Shown here in pieces: positions 48,867-62,348 of a DNA stretch of 64,000 nt (position 1 is the first letter of the stretch; every line of letters begins with the position of its first letter). The DNA comes from Pseudomonadota bacterium. Lineage in GTDB: Bacteria > Pseudomonadota > Gammaproteobacteria > Burkholderiales > Burkholderiaceae_B. Where the stretch lies: positions 6,728-70,727 of the forward strand of contig JAFACG010000048.1 of the NCBI GenBank assembly GCA_023425645.1. The letters are read 5' to 3'. The position numbers and the translations under genes were made by a program. A model generated the notes under the pieces. It was not told where the DNA came from. It ran no database searches and saw nothing but the letters and a program-made list of their open reading frames with translations.

Positions 48867-49643
48867 ATGAACGAACCCTTGGTCAAAGCAGAGGTGCATG
48901 GTCGTGTTGCTTTATTGACATTAAACCGGCCCAAAGCCCTGAACGCGCTCAGCAACGAAGTCATCGCCGAACTGTATGCATTGGTGCAGAAGTTCGAGGC
49001 CGACGACGGGATAGGCTGCCTGGTGCTGACCGGCAACGAAAAAGCCTTCGCGGCCGGCGCCGACATCGGCGCCATGAAGGACTGGAACTACCATGATGTG
49101 TCTTCCCAGGACTACCTGGGCGGCCACTGGCAGGAGCTGCGCCGCATCCGCAAGCCCATCATCGCCGCCGTGGCCGGCTATGCGCTGGGCGGCGGCTGCG
49201 AGCTGGCCATGCTGTGCGACGTCATCATCGCCGCCGACACGGCCCGCTTCGGCCAGCCGGAGATCAAGCTGGGCGTCATCCCGGGCTTCGGCGGCACGCA
49301 GCGCCTGCCGCGCGCGGTGGGCAAGGCCAAGGCCATGGACCTGGTGCTGACGGCGCGCATGATGAACGCCGACGAGGCCGAGCGCGCCGGGCTGGTCTCG
49401 CGCGTGGTGCCGGCCGACAAACTGATGGACGAAGCGCTGGAGGCGGCCACGGTGATCGCGAGCATGTCGCTGCCTTCCGTACTGATGGCCAAGGAGTGCG
49501 TGAACCGGGCGTTCGAGTCCTCGCTGGAGGAAGGCCTGCTGTTCGAGCGGCGCAACTTCCATGTCCTGTTCGCCACCGAGGACCAGAAGGAGGGCATGCG
49601 CGCCTTCGTGGAGAAGCGCAAGCCGGAATTCAAGCACCGCTAA
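48867..49643 (+). CDS. Enoyl-CoA hydratase
   Basis: 258 residues. Crotonase fold with the oxyanion-hole segment [11 protein letters not shown], and [15 protein letters not shown] followed by [19 protein letters not shown], which holds both catalytic glutamates of mitochondrial-type enoyl-CoA hydratase. It hydrates trans-2-enoyl-CoA in fatty-acid or amino-acid breakdown. TTGGGAGTCAGC precedes the ATG at 48867; a TTG at 48852 is less likely. It stands alone, followed by the ATP synthase promoter region. Confidence 0.95.
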   Translation: MNEPLVKAEVHGRVALLTLNRPKALNALSNEVIAELYALVQKFEADDGIGCLVLTGNEKAFAAGADIGAMKDWNYHDVSSQDYLGGHWQELRRIRKPIIAAVAGYALGGGCELAMLCDVIIAADTARFGQPEIKLGVIPGFGGTQRLPRAVGKAKAMDLVLTARMMNADEAERAGLVSRVVPADKLMDEALEAATVIASMSLPSVLMAKECVNRAFESSLEEGLLFERRNFHVLFATEDQKEGMRAFVEKRKPEFKHR

Positions 49644-49783
49644 ACTGTTTAAAAGTCAATGAAAACATAGGGGTTGTTGTAAAGTTGCTGCGGTGCAACG
49701 TTACAAAATTTCCCGACCCCTTGTTCTCCTTGATTCCTCGTCTTTGAAACCCTGCGGCCAAGCTGAAACAAGCCTGACTCAAT

Positions 49784-49813
49784 TTGCTTGCAACAAAAAA
49801 AAGACGCTATACT
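49784..49813 (+). promoter_or_regulatory. Probable sigma-70 promoter of the ATP synthase operon
   Basis: TTGCTT (49784-49789) and TATACT (49808-49813) with an 18-base spacer containing an A-tract. Transcription would start near 49820, leaving a leader of about 120 bases before atpI. The region 49644-49783 holds no gene. Confidence 0.7.
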
Positions 49814-49938
49814 TTATGGGTTTGACGCCAGCGGCTTTTTAAGGGGCCGATAACTTTGCGCGGATGGGGTGGCGCGGCCTTTTGGGCCTGTAGTTGTAGC
49901 ACATCCATCCACACAACTTTATCCGAGTTTTTCCTACT

Positions 49939-50424
49939 ATGAATCAGCCGGTCGATCAGCAGACGGGCACCGCAAACACGGTGCAGGCAGCAGGGAAAGC
50001 CCCTTCCTTTCCACAACCCGTGGTTCTCACACCGGAGCAGCGCGCCCGCATGGCGCGCCGGGCAGGCAAAGGAATCGTGCGCACCCTGATGGCCCAGGCT
50101 TTCATGGCCTTGTTGGCGATCGGTCTGTCCGCATGGGTTTCCGGCGCGAATGCAGCAGCCTCGGCACTGATTGGTGCGGCTGCTTATTTTGTGCCCAACG
50201 CCTTGTTCGCGCTGCGTCTCCTGCTGGGCTTGATGGGCGGCGGCAATGCCGGCGCGCTCTCCTTCTTCTGGGGGGAGGCCTTCAAGCTGAGCTTTGCAGT
50301 ACTGACACTGGCGCTGGCCGCCTGGGCGAATACGGGCTGGCTGGTCTGGCCGGCCCTGCTGTTCGGCCTGCTGTGTGTCTTGAAGGGCTATGTGCTGCTG
50401 CTGGTTTTCCGCAAGCTGCCATAA
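49939..50424 (+). CDS. atpI: ATP synthase accessory protein AtpI
   Basis: 161 residues with four hydrophobic helices in the second two thirds (about 50-68, 75-95, 110-128 and 135-155). AtpI helps assemble the c-ring. The N-terminal 45 residues are polar. The first gene of the operon, preceding atpB by about 56 bases, as is usual. Sequence conservation in this family is weak, so the call rests on position, size and topology. Confidence 0.88.
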   Translation: MNQPVDQQTGTANTVQAAGKAPSFPQPVVLTPEQRARMARRAGKGIVRTLMAQAFMALLAIGLSAWVSGANAAASALIGAAAYFVPNALFALRLLLGLMGGGNAGALSFFWGEAFKLSFAVLTLALAAWANTGWLVWPALLFGLLCVLKGYVLLLVFRKLP

Positions 50425-50480
50425 CGGATTTTTGTTTCACGGGCTCGTCCCTTAACGTATACATCACAGGGTAAATACAG

Positions 50481-51362
50481 ATGGCTGCTGCTAGTGATAT
50501 TTCGCCTCAGTCAGGGTACATCCAACACCACTTGGTTCACTTGAATAACCTGGGTGAAAAACAGGATGTTCTGGCCAACTTCGGTGTCATCAACTACGAC
50601 TCCATGTTCTGGTCCCTGCTGATGGGCCTGGTCGTGGTCTTCTTCATGTGGCGCGCCGCCTCGGGCGTCACCGCCGGCGTACCCGGCCGTCTGCAGTCCT
50701 TCGTCGAAATGCTGGTGGACTGGGTCGAAGACCAGGCCAAGTCCATCGTTCCCAACGCCGAATCGCGCAAGTTCGTCTCGCCCCTGGCCCTGACCGTCTT
50801 CCTGTGGATCGTCATGATGAACGTGCTGGACCTGCTGCCCGTCGACGGTCTGGGCTGGCTCTTCCAGAAGACCGGCCTGGGCGCCGAGCACGGCGATCCT
50901 CTGTACTACCACCGCATTCTGCCGACCGCCGACCTGAACGTGCCCATGGGCATGTCCCTGGGCGTGCTGCTGCTGATGTTCTACTACGGCATCAAGATCA
51001 AGCACCCCGGCGGCTTCGTCAAGGAACTGTTTACTGCACCATTCACTGCCAGCGGCATCATGGCCGTCGTGCTTGCCCCCTTCAACTTCCTGCTGAACTG
51101 CATCGAGTACGCAGCCAAGTCGGTATCCCTGGGCATGCGGCTGTTCGGCAATATGTTTGCCGGTGAGTTGGTTTTCATGCTGATCGCTCTGCTGGGCGGT
51201 GCATGGACTGGGTTTAATGGCGCCAGCCTGGGACTGGGTATCGGTCACGTCCTGGCCGGTTCTGTATGGGCGATCTTCCACATCCTGATCGTGCTGCTGC
51301 AGGCGTTTATTTTCATGATGCTTACCCTCGTCTACATCGGGCAAGCTCACGAAGGCCATTAA
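50481..51362 (+). CDS. atpB: ATP synthase subunit a
   Basis: 293 residues. Membrane stator subunit with the proton half-channels. The essential arginine lies in [20 protein letters not shown]. Five to six membrane helices are visible. It works against the c-ring aspartate. The start [20 protein letters not shown] is typical for betaproteobacteria. Confidence 0.97.
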   Translation: MAAASDISPQSGYIQHHLVHLNNLGEKQDVLANFGVINYDSMFWSLLMGLVVVFFMWRAASGVTAGVPGRLQSFVEMLVDWVEDQAKSIVPNAESRKFVSPLALTVFLWIVMMNVLDLLPVDGLGWLFQKTGLGAEHGDPLYYHRILPTADLNVPMGMSLGVLLLMFYYGIKIKHPGGFVKELFTAPFTASGIMAVVLAPFNFLLNCIEYAAKSVSLGMRLFGNMFAGELVFMLIALLGGAWTGFNGASLGLGIGHVLAGSVWAIFHILIVLLQAFIFMMLTLVYIGQAHEGH

Positions 51363-51426
51363 TCAGTTTCCGGCCGGGCAATGGGGTCTGGCCGGGATGC
51401 AAGTTCGCTTGCTCACGCTTTTTTGA

Positions 51427-51708
<282 letters not shown>

Positions 51709-51858
51709 CAAGGCGGGTCCGCTGCGCATCCGCATGCGGACAGGCAGTCGTTGGCGGTGCAGCGCTCGTTCGTGAACATGCACCGCTTCCGACTTGAACA
51801 TACAGGTGTCGGGACGCAATCCAGCATCCGGCACAAGTGGTATTGAAGGGATACGACC

Positions 51859-52329
51859 GTGAACTTAAACGCGACTCTCTTTTTCCAGATGATCGTGTTT
51901 TTCGTTTTGGCCTGGTTTACGATGAAATTCGTATGGCCGCCATTGACGAAAGCAATCGATGATCGTCGTCAGAAAATCGCCGACGGCCTGGCCGCTGCCG
52001 ACAAAGGCAAGGCAGATCTGGCCCAGGCTCAAGCGCGTATCAGCCTGATGGAAGCATCGGCCAAGTCCGAAAATCATCAACGGATTGTCGACGCCGAAAA
52101 ACAGGCGACTGCCCTGCTGGAGCAGGCCCGTCGTGAAGCTGAAGCCGAAAAGGCCCGCATCATCGCCCAGGCTCAGCAAGACGCCGCCCAGGAAGTGCAA
52201 CGCGTGCGCGAAGGTCTGCGTGGCGAAGTCGCCGCCCTGGCCGTGAAAGGCGCCGAGCAGATCCTGCGCCGCGAAGTTGACGCAAAAGCGCACGCTGAGC
52301 TGCTTGAGCAGCTCAAGGCTGAACTTTAA
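51859..52329 (+). CDS. atpF: ATP synthase subunit b
   Basis: 156 residues: one N-terminal membrane helix (about 4-25, [20 protein letters not shown]) and a long charged coiled coil forming the peripheral stalk. Only one b gene is present, so it should act as a homodimer. Confidence 0.97.
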   Translation: MNLNATLFFQMIVFFVLAWFTMKFVWPPLTKAIDDRRQKIADGLAAADKGKADLAQAQARISLMEASAKSENHQRIVDAEKQATALLEQARREAEAEKARIIAQAQQDAAQEVQRVREGLRGEVAALAVKGAEQILRREVDAKAHAELLEQLKAEL

Positions 52330-52343
52330 AATCAAGGCAGGCC

Positions 52344-52883
52344 ATGGCTGAACTATCGACTATTGCCAGACCTTACGCCGAGGCCCTGTTCGCCGCTGTG
52401 CGCGACGACAGTCTGGGCCTCGAATCGTGGTCGGCCCTGTTGTCCGAAATGGCTCAGGTGGCCGGTCTTCACGATGTGCGCGAGGCACTGAACGATCCGC
52501 GCCTGAACAATGGGCAGCGTCTCGAACTTTTTACAGGCCTGATCAAGTCCCAGGTCCCCGAAAAGGCTCGCAACTTTCTCGAACTGCTGGTGGACAATCA
52601 GCGCATCTTGCTGCTGCCCCAGATTGCAGAGCAGTTCGATCTATTGAAACACCAACTCGAAGGCACGGCTCAGGCGCAGATCACCAGCGCTTTCCCGCTC
52701 AGCGACGCTCAGGTCAGCGAGCTGGTCGCCGGCCTCGAAAAGAAGTTTGGCCTGAAGCTTAAGCCGACAGTGACCGTCGACGCTGATCTGATTGGCGGTA
52801 TTCGGGTGGTCGTTGGTGACCAGGTGCTCGACACTTCCGTGCAGGCCCGGCTGGCCAGCATGCGCGATACGCTGACCGCATAA
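52344..52883 (+). CDS. atpH: ATP synthase subunit delta
   Basis: 179 residues. Joins F1 to the b-stalk. N-terminal helical domain [15 protein letters not shown] and the C-terminal [22 protein letters not shown] signature. It lies 14 bases after atpF. Confidence 0.97.
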   Translation: MAELSTIARPYAEALFAAVRDDSLGLESWSALLSEMAQVAGLHDVREALNDPRLNNGQRLELFTGLIKSQVPEKARNFLELLVDNQRILLLPQIAEQFDLLKHQLEGTAQAQITSAFPLSDAQVSELVAGLEKKFGLKLKPTVTVDADLIGGIRVVVGDQVLDTSVQARLASMRDTLTA

Positions 52884-52919
52884 GCGCGAGTCAGTAAACA
52901 GGATTTCAGGAGTCTGAAC

Positions 52920-54461
<1,542 letters not shown>

Positions 54462-54557
54462 TCACTGCAGGCAGGCGCCGGAGTGCTTCCGGCGTCACGA
54501 TTAGCGGGAGGCGGCGGCCTCGCCAGCCTCCCGACAATGCCCTTACAGGAAAGTGTG

Positions 54558-55469
54558 ATGGCCGGAATCAAGGAAATTCGTACTAAGATCAAGAGCGTGC
54601 AAAACACGCGCAAGATCACCAAAGCCATGGAGATGGTGGCGGCATCCAAGATGCGCAAGGCGCAGGAACGGATGCGGGCCGGCCGTCCCTATGCAGACAA
54701 GGTGCGCGAGATCGCTTCGCACCTGATGCAGGCGCACCCCGACTACACTCACCCCTACATGGTTGAGCCCGCCGAAATCAAGGCTGTTGGCATCGTCGTG
54801 GTCAGCACGGACAAAGGTCTGTGCGGCGGCCTGAACACCAACATCCTGCGTCTGGTGCTTGCGCGACTGCGCGAGTTCGAGGACAAGGGCATTTCGGTGC
54901 AGATGACCGCTCTGGGTGGGAAGGCTGCCGGCACGTTGGCTCGTGTCGGCGCCAAGCTGGTCTCCCAGGAAGTCGGCCTGGGCGACGCGCCCAACCTGGA
55001 ACGTCTGATCGGCGCCATCAAGGTGCAGATCGACGATTTCGTGGAAGGTCGCATCGACGCCGTCTATCTGGCGACCAGCCGCTTCGTCAACACGATGAAG
55101 CAGGACCCGACGTTCATTCGCCTATTGCCTCTGCCCACCGGCCTGAAGGATCCGTTCCAGGCCGGCGACCAGGTCAACGCAGAAACCGGCGTTGCCAATT
55201 CCTCCGAATACGGATGGGATTACATCTACGAACCCGATGCCAAGTCCGTGATCGACGACTTGCTGCTGCGTTACGTGGAAGGTCTGGTGTATCAGGCAGT
55301 CGCCGAGAACATGGCTTCCGAGCAGTCTGCCCGCATGGTGGCCATGAAGGCCGCTTCGGACAACGCGAAGTCCGTGATCGGCGAGCTCCAGCTGGTCTAC
55401 AACAAGACCCGCCAGGCGGCGATTACCAAGGAAATCTCCGAAATCGTGGGGGGTGCCGCTGCTGTGTAA
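54558..55469 (+). CDS. atpG: ATP synthase subunit gamma
   Basis: 303 residues. Central rotor shaft. N-terminus [20 protein letters not shown] and C-terminus [20 protein letters not shown] are conserved. It is slightly longer than E. coli gamma because of a loop after residue 195 ([20 protein letters not shown]). The start at 54558 replaces a longer frame that begins in the spacer. Confidence 0.97.
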   Translation: MAGIKEIRTKIKSVQNTRKITKAMEMVAASKMRKAQERMRAGRPYADKVREIASHLMQAHPDYTHPYMVEPAEIKAVGIVVVSTDKGLCGGLNTNILRLVLARLREFEDKGISVQMTALGGKAAGTLARVGAKLVSQEVGLGDAPNLERLIGAIKVQIDDFVEGRIDAVYLATSRFVNTMKQDPTFIRLLPLPTGLKDPFQAGDQVNAETGVANSSEYGWDYIYEPDAKSVIDDLLLRYVEGLVYQAVAENMASEQSARMVAMKAASDNAKSVIGELQLVYNKTRQAAITKEISEIVGGAAAV

Positions 55470-56936
<1,467 letters not shown>

Positions 56937-56945
56937 GGATTGCTC

Positions 56946-57368
56946 ATGGCTAAGCTTCATGTTGACGTGGTCAGTGCCGAAGAATCGATCTTCGCCGGCG
57001 AGGCGAAGTTCGTGGCGCTGCCCGGCGAGGCCGGGGAGCTGGGCATTCTGCCCGGCCACACCCCGCTGATCTCGCGGATTCGTCCCGGCACGCTGAAGAT
57101 CGTTATGGACGATGGCCGTGAAGAGCACATCTTCGTGGCTGGCGGCATACTCGAAGTTCAGCCCGGGAAAGTCACCGTATTGTCGGACACCGCGATTCGC
57201 GCTCACGACCTGGACGAGGCCAAGGCACTTGAAGCCCGCAAGCGTGCGGAAGAAGCCCTGCGCAACACCAAGGACAAGGCCGACATCGCCGTGGTGGAAG
57301 CCGAGCTGGCCATGCTGGCCGCCCAGGCAGCCGCCGCCCGTCGTCTGCGTGACGTTCGCAAGCACTGA
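56946..57368 (+). CDS. atpC: ATP synthase subunit epsilon
   Basis: 140 residues. N-terminal beta-sandwich ([20 protein letters not shown] with [10 protein letters not shown]) and C-terminal two-helix domain that can brake rotation. The start at 56946 is preferred, with AAGGA eight bases upstream; a TTG at 56940 also opens the frame. Last gene of the operon; a strong terminator follows. Confidence 0.97.
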   Translation: MAKLHVDVVSAEESIFAGEAKFVALPGEAGELGILPGHTPLISRIRPGTLKIVMDDGREEHIFVAGGILEVQPGKVTVLSDTAIRAHDLDEAKALEARKRAEEALRNTKDKADIAVVEAELAMLAAQAAAARRLRDVRKH

Positions 57369-57390
57369 TCCAGTCTGGCGACATCCACAA

Positions 57391-57417
57391 AAAAGGCACC
57401 TTCGGGTGCCTTTTTTG
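57391..57417 (+). terminator. Terminator of the ATP synthase operon
   Basis: AAAAGGCACC-TTCG-GGTGCCTTTTTT: a perfect stem with a UUCG tetraloop and a run of Ts. It is flanked by A residues, so it can also act for the convergent rfbD transcript. Confidence 0.95.
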
Positions 57418-57427
57418 CATTCAGGGC

Positions 57428-58402
57428 TCAGTTCATGTAGTTTTGGCGCAGAGATTGCAGGCTTGTATGCACGCCGTCGCGCCAATCCCGGGGAATGGCC
57501 TGTGCGCCCAGCAGTTCGTCCAGCCTGAGCTGGCTAAGGCTTGATTGGGCCGGGCGGTGTGCGGGGGTAGGGTATTGGCATGTGGAAATAGGCCTTAGCG
57601 AAGGCGATTCTGCCAGCAATCCCAGCTGAACGGCCTGGTGGAAGATCTCTTGGGCAAAATCGTACCAGCTGACATCAGGTCGGCCGGCGTAATGATAGAT
57701 TCCGCTAGGGGGTGGCCCGTCGCCGGCGTCTAAGCGCTGGGCAAGAAGCAGCAGGACCTGGGCGATATGCGGAGCATAGCTGGGGCCGCCCACTTGGTCG
57801 GCCACAATACGTAGCTCTCGACGTTCCTGGCCCAGGCGCAGCATGGTTTTCAGGAAGTTGTTGCCGAACTGGCTGAATATCCAGCTTGTGCGCACGATGA
57901 CAGCCGAGGCCAGGGCGGCTTGCACGGCATGCTCGCCCTCGAGCTTGCTCTTTCCATAGATGTTTATCGGTCCGGTCGGTGCGTCTTCAGCATAGAGCTG
58001 CGCCGCCTGGCCGTCAAAAACGTAGTCGGTCGATACATGAATCAGGCCGATCCCGCGCTGCGCACAGGCCTGCGCCAGCAGGCCAGGGGCGACCGCGTTG
58101 ACGAGATGCGCAGCTTCCGGCTCGGACTCGGCTTTGTCTACGGCCGTGTAAGCGGCTGCATTGATCAGTACATCAGGCCGGTATTGCTCCAGTGCCTGGT
58201 GTATGGATTCTGGATGGGTGATGTCCAGATCGGATCGAGGCAGGATGTGAATGCTCTCAGTCTGCGGTACGGGTCTACGCATGAGCCGAATTTGCGCTGA
58301 AGCCCGCCTGGTTTGCAAATGCGCTTCGACGCGGGATGACTTCAGCCAGCCTATGGCCTGGCCGAGCTGGCCGCCGCCTCCAGACACCAGTATGCGTGTC
58401 AT
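57428..58402 (-). CDS. rfbD: dTDP-4-dehydrorhamnose reductase
   Basis: 324 residues, about 25 longer than usual because of an insertion at residues 22-50 (between GQAIGWLK and IHILPRSDLDITH). Rossmann start MTRILVSGGGGQLGQ, INAAAYTAVDKAESEPE, the Ser-Thr-Asp-Tyr STDYVFDG and catalytic YGKSKLEGE are all present. It makes dTDP-L-rhamnose from the RfbC product. The start overlaps the rfbC stop by 4 bases. It converges with the ATP synthase operon. Confidence 0.94.
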   Translation of the reverse strand: MTRILVSGGGGQLGQAIGWLKSSRVEAHLQTRRASAQIRLMRRPVPQTESIHILPRSDLDITHPESIHQALEQYRPDVLINAAAYTAVDKAESEPEAAHLVNAVAPGLLAQACAQRGIGLIHVSTDYVFDGQAAQLYAEDAPTGPINIYGKSKLEGEHAVQAALASAVIVRTSWIFSQFGNNFLKTMLRLGQERRELRIVADQVGGPSYAPHIAQVLLLLAQRLDAGDGPPPSGIYHYAGRPDVSWYDFAQEIFHQAVQLGLLAESPSLRPISTCQYPTPAHRPAQSSLSQLRLDELLGAQAIPRDWRDGVHTSLQSLRQNYMN

Positions 58403-58956
58403 GGCCTGTCACGCTGCCTAGGAAGCTGAAATTGCTCCAGTCCTGGATGGCGGCTGTCCTTGGGTGACAGCAAGGGATGCTGGACTGGCCAGGCAATGTC
58501 CAGCCGGGGGCAGTTCCAGGCCAGCCCGCCTTCATCTTCCGGGTGGTAGTAGTCCGTGCATTTGTAGTTGAGATCCGCTTCTTCGCTCAACACACAGAAT
58601 CCATGCGCATATCCGGGAGGTAGCCAGAGCTGGCGGTGATTGCGTTCGCTTAATTCGACACTGACATAGCTTCCGAAGGTCTTTGATTCAGGGGTGATGT
58701 CTACGGCAACATCAAAGATGGCACCGCGCGTGACGCTGATCAACTTTCCTTGTGGCCGGGTGCGCTGGAAGTGAAGGCCGCGCAGCACATTCCGACCGGA
58801 GCGGGAATAATTGTCTTGTACGAAAGGCAGGGTGATGCCGGCTCGCTCGCGGTAGCGCTCCTGGCTGAATGTTTCTTTGAAGAAGCCGCGTTCGTCGCTG
58901 AAAACACGGGGCTCGATAATGAGCACTCCCGGCAGGCGCGTGGTCAGGATATTCAT
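58399..58956 (-). CDS. rfbC: dTDP-4-dehydrorhamnose 3,5-epimerase
   Basis: 185 residues. Cupin-fold epimerase acting on dTDP-4-keto-6-deoxyglucose. RVFSDERGFFKETF, QDNYSRSGRNVLRGLHFQ (catalytic His) and LWLPPGYAHGFCVLSEEAD are family signatures. It begins one base before the stop codon region of the broken rfbA (stop at 58958-58960) and overlaps rfbD. Confidence 0.96.
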   Translation of the reverse strand: MNILTTRLPGVLIIEPRVFSDERGFFKETFSQERYRERAGITLPFVQDNYSRSGRNVLRGLHFQRTRPQGKLISVTRGAIFDVAVDITPESKTFGSYVSVELSERNHRQLWLPPGYAHGFCVLSEEADLNYKCTDYYHPEDEGGLAWNCPRLDIAWPVQHPLLSPKDSRHPGLEQFQLPRQRDRP

Positions 58957-58957
58957 G

Positions 58958-59580
58958 TCAGTTTTGGAGGAGTCGTTGCAAGTATTGGCTATAGCCGGTT
59001 ATTTTCAAGGCTTCGGCTTGCTCGCCGAAGTGCTGCTGGTTGAGCCAGCCCTGGTTGATGACGATTTCTTCCAGACCGGCGACTTTCATGCCCTGACGAT
59101 GTTCTATCGTGCGTATGAACGAGCCCGCTTCCATCAGGCTTTCGTGGGTGCCGCAGTCCAGCCAGGCAAAGCCTCGTCCCAATACACTGACATGTAGCTC
59201 TTCCATACGCAGATAGGCATTGTTAACATCCGTGATCTCGAGCTCACCGCGGGCGGACGGTTGAATCTGGCGCGCAATGTCGATGACGCGATTATCATAG
59301 AAATACAGCCCGGTGACCGCATAGCGGGACTTTGGGTGCAGCGGCTTTTCTTCAATGGATATGGCCTCGTCATGGCTGTCGAACTCTACAACGCCAAACG
59401 TTCCGGGTCGGTCACGTGCTAGCTGAAGATCGTCGCTCCTGTATGAAGCGAGCTCGCCTCGTTGAGCATTTGGCTGAAACCGTAACCATAGAAAATGTTG
59501 TCTCCCAGAATCAGGTTGACATTAACCGTGCCGATGAAGCCGGCGTCGCTGGTGACGAGGATGGGCAGTGAATGTGGGCT
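58958..59580 (-). pseudogene. rfbA: Decayed glucose-1-phosphate thymidylyltransferase (second rfbA copy)
   Basis: The minus strand encodes RfbA from about [17 protein letters not shown] to the C-terminus ([19 protein letters not shown], then [11 protein letters not shown]). It is broken in three ways: the first 100 or so residues, including the GGxGTRL nucleotide site, are missing; a TAG stop interrupts the frame at 59421-59419 (where GATIFxYHV is expected); and a one-base deletion near 59397-59400 shifts the frame between DPERF and GVVEFD. Homology fades upstream of about 59580. The gene cannot make an enzyme. The intact copy is at 27528-28415. Confidence 0.88.
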
Positions 59581-59873
59581 ACATCGCTGCAGTGTCAGCC
59601 TGTTTGTTGGGACGCCTGAAGATGGAACGGGTGTGTGACTTGTAGACAGATATTGTACTGCCTGGATATTGGCTAGGCAGGAGATATGTAGTCGCGTTTA
59701 AACTGCTGTACCGGTCACGATGTAGTTACAAACCAACACTTTTTAGGAAATATCAAGAATTGTGTTCGTTGTCTTAGGTCTATCATGACGATAATCTTAT
59801 CTGCCTTAGTATGTTGAATAAACACTTTATAAAAATTTAAGATGTTGATTTTTAAAGTTATTTTTAAATAAAA
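59581..59873. other. Intergenic between the decayed rfbA and the O-antigen ligase gene
   Basis: About 290 bases with a sharp fall in GC after 59700. No gene or clear repeat is recognised. It marks the left edge of the AT-rich part of the polysaccharide locus and should contain the promoter of the ligase-like gene. Confidence 0.35.
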
Positions 59874-61124
59874 ATGTTGACTGCTAATCTGTTTTCTCAC
59901 CAAGGCAATCGTGTCACGTCGATTCTGGTGTTCCTGTTCCTGGCGACATTGCTCTCGACACGAAGTGGGTATTCGTATGCATTGGGTGTGTTGGCGCTTT
60001 ACTCTCTTTGGCAGGTTGTGCGTGCACCTAGCATCAGTCTGCAGCGATCGGAAGCATGGATTTTGCTGTGGCTGCTTCTGTTTGCCATATTTGGTATGTT
60101 GGCGGCTGCGATACATGGAGATCCTCTTGATGCTTACGAAGTTCCGACCAAGTTTGCTTTGACAATCGTATTGGTCATTTGCTGTATGAAACTACCCCCT
60201 CAGCCGATGCTTTTTTGGCTGGGCCTGTCAATCGGGACAGGTAGTGGATTGGTTGCAGCCTATTGGAAGATGCTGTATTCCACTGAATTTAAAGCCTATG
60301 GCTATACGGGGGCTATCCAGTTTGGCAATTTGTCGCTGACCATGGGCGTGATCTTGTTGGTCGGTCTCTTCTGGGCAGTTCGTAATGCAGGGCAGCGTCG
60401 GCGAGAGTGGATGGTCTTGTTGACGTTAGGAGCGGCCTGTGGATTGCTGGGCTCCTATTTTTCGGGAACACGGGGGGGATGGATTGCCCTACCAGTGTTC
60501 ATGATGCTTTTTTTATTGGCTTATTTAAGGCGCCGCAATTTCTTGGCGTGCCTAGTCATTTCCACTACCATTATTGGTGTCGGCCTGACGGTCAGTACAT
60601 ATTCCCCATTGGTGCAGGAGCGTATCCTGGCTGTTAGCACCGATGTCGTGGAGTACCAAACCCGAGGCGTTGAAAGCGCCGGATCGATAGGATCACGTCT
60701 AGCCATCTGGAAAGCTTCTCTGGATATGCTCAAGGATAAACCGGTCTGGGGATGGGGAGAGGTTGAGTTCCGGACTGAGCTGAAAAATCGGGAGCAGGAT
60801 GGTCGGTTGGGCGCAGTGCCAGCATCACTTGCTAATACACACAATACATTCATTGAAGTCTGGGTGATGTATGGCGGATTGGCCCTAATAGCTCTGCTTG
60901 GACTGATGATCAGTCTTACTTGGCATTTTCTGCGCCATGTCAGGTGTTCCGACTCCGTCATGCGGGCGTATTCATTGGCTGGCTTATGCTTGGTCATAGG
61001 GTATGTCGTGTACGGCCAGACGCAAATTATGTTGATCCGCAATAACACCTTAGTATTCTTTTTATTGATGGTCTCCGTGTTGATGGGCTTGCTTCGTCAA
61101 CGTAGAAATGAGCGTGGAGGCTAG
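59874..61124 (+). CDS. waaL: O-antigen ligase / polymerase-like membrane protein (WaaL/Wzy family)
   Basis: 416 residues with about ten to eleven membrane helices. A large periplasmic loop at about residues 240-325 carries GSIGSRLAIWKASLDMLKDK, then PVWGWG and the conserved His in ANTHNTFIEVWVMYG, features of the O-antigen ligase (Wzy_C) family. WaaL joins lipid-linked O-antigen to lipid A-core; Wzy polymerases and some protein ligases share the fold, so the exact role is not fixed. The ATG has no clear ribosome site. Its base composition is intermediate between the housekeeping genes and the AT-rich genes to the right. Confidence 0.85.
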   Translation: MLTANLFSHQGNRVTSILVFLFLATLLSTRSGYSYALGVLALYSLWQVVRAPSISLQRSEAWILLWLLLFAIFGMLAAAIHGDPLDAYEVPTKFALTIVLVICCMKLPPQPMLFWLGLSIGTGSGLVAAYWKMLYSTEFKAYGYTGAIQFGNLSLTMGVILLVGLFWAVRNAGQRRREWMVLLTLGAACGLLGSYFSGTRGGWIALPVFMMLFLLAYLRRRNFLACLVISTTIIGVGLTVSTYSPLVQERILAVSTDVVEYQTRGVESAGSIGSRLAIWKASLDMLKDKPVWGWGEVEFRTELKNREQDGRLGAVPASLANTHNTFIEVWVMYGGLALIALLGLMISLTWHFLRHVRCSDSVMRAYSLAGLCLVIGYVVYGQTQIMLIRNNTLVFFLLMVSVLMGLLRQRRNERGG

Positions 61125-61247
61125 TTATATGGGTTTCGAAGAACAATATTTGATTATTAAAAATATTAAATGTGTTATTTTTTTATTTAAAAATCAAATA
61201 ATTATTGATTTTGAAATTAATTTATTAAATATTAGTTTGAGAGTTTT

Positions 61248-62348
61248 ATGAGTGATAGTAAACAAATAAAAATACTAACTGTGTTAGGGGCTCGTCCTCA
61301 GTTTATTAAAGCTGCTGCTGTTAGTGTGGCTTTTAAAAAGGCTTTAAAATTCAAAGAAATTATTGTTCATACTGGTCAGCATTTTGATGAAAAAATGTCT
61401 GAGATTTTTTTTGATGAATTAAATATTCCTGAGCCTGAGTATAATTTAGGGGTTGGGGGTGGATCTCATGCCTATAATACCGGTAGAGCTATGGAAGGTA
61501 TTGAAAATATAATCTCGGATTTGCGGCCGGATGGGGTTTTGGTTTATGGTGATACTGACTCAACTTTAGCAGGTTCTTTGGCTTCTGCGAAATTAAACTG
61601 TCCTGTATTTCATGTGGAGGCAGGCTTGAGGTCATTTAACAGGAAAATGCCAGAGGAAATTAATAGAGTATTAACTGATCATATTTCAGATTTGTTATTT
61701 GCTCCGACTGATACCGCAGTGAGTAACTTATTGCGAGAGGGAATAGCTAAAGAGAAAATAAAAAAAGTTGGCGATGTTATGCTGGATAGTACATTGTTGT
61801 TTGGTGAATTGTCGAAAATAAAATCAAATATATTGGAAAAGCTTTGTTTGGGCAATCGATATGCACTGGTTACTATTCATAGAAAGGAAAATGTGGATTG
61901 TGTGGAAAATATAAAAAATATATTTACTGCTATTGATCAAATTGGATTGACTGCGGTGTTGCCTTTGCATCCGCGTTTGCGTAACTTTTTGAAAGAAAAT
62001 TCCTTAGAACTACCAAAAAATCTAAAGGTTGTAGATCCAGTAGGTTATTTGGATATGATTAGTTTGATAGATGGTTGCGAGTATGTTCTGACAGATAGCG
62101 GCGGGTTGCAAAAAGAAGCCTATTTTCGAGGAAAATTTTGTATTACGTTGCGTAAGGAAACTGAATGGGTAGAGCTTGTTGACGAGGGGGTAAATTTATT
62201 GGCAGGAGTTCAGGTCGATGAGATATTGAAGTCTGTGCGCTCTTTAAAAGAGAGGAATTTCAAGAAATTAGGCGAATCTAATTTGTTTGGAAATGGGGTA
62301 GCTTCTTGCTATATAGTCGATGAGATAGAGAAATATTTTTTAAAATGA
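61248..62348 (+). CDS. Non-hydrolysing UDP-N-acetylglucosamine-type 2-epimerase (WecB or WbpI/WlbD)
   Basis: 366 residues. Family signatures: LTVLGARPQFIKAAAV, IIVHTGQHFDEKMSEIFF, LVYGDTDSTLAGSLASAK, HVEAGLRSFNRKMPEEINR and LTDSGGLQKEAYF with TEWVEL. The HTGQHFD-MSEIFF pattern and GGxxAYNTGRAM segment are closer to WbpI/WlbD, which epimerise UDP-2,3-diacetamido-glucuronate in Pseudomonas and Bordetella, than to plain WecB; I cannot decide between them. The gene is strikingly AT-rich compared with nearly all of the window, a sign of transfer. It overlaps the next gene by 4 bases. Confidence 0.88.
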   Translation: MSDSKQIKILTVLGARPQFIKAAAVSVAFKKALKFKEIIVHTGQHFDEKMSEIFFDELNIPEPEYNLGVGGGSHAYNTGRAMEGIENIISDLRPDGVLVYGDTDSTLAGSLASAKLNCPVFHVEAGLRSFNRKMPEEINRVLTDHISDLLFAPTDTAVSNLLREGIAKEKIKKVGDVMLDSTLLFGELSKIKSNILEKLCLGNRYALVTIHRKENVDCVENIKNIFTAIDQIGLTAVLPLHPRLRNFLKENSLELPKNLKVVDPVGYLDMISLIDGCEYVLTDSGGLQKEAYFRGKFCITLRKETEWVELVDEGVNLLAGVQVDEILKSVRSLKERNFKKLGESNLFGNGVASCYIVDEIEKYFLK

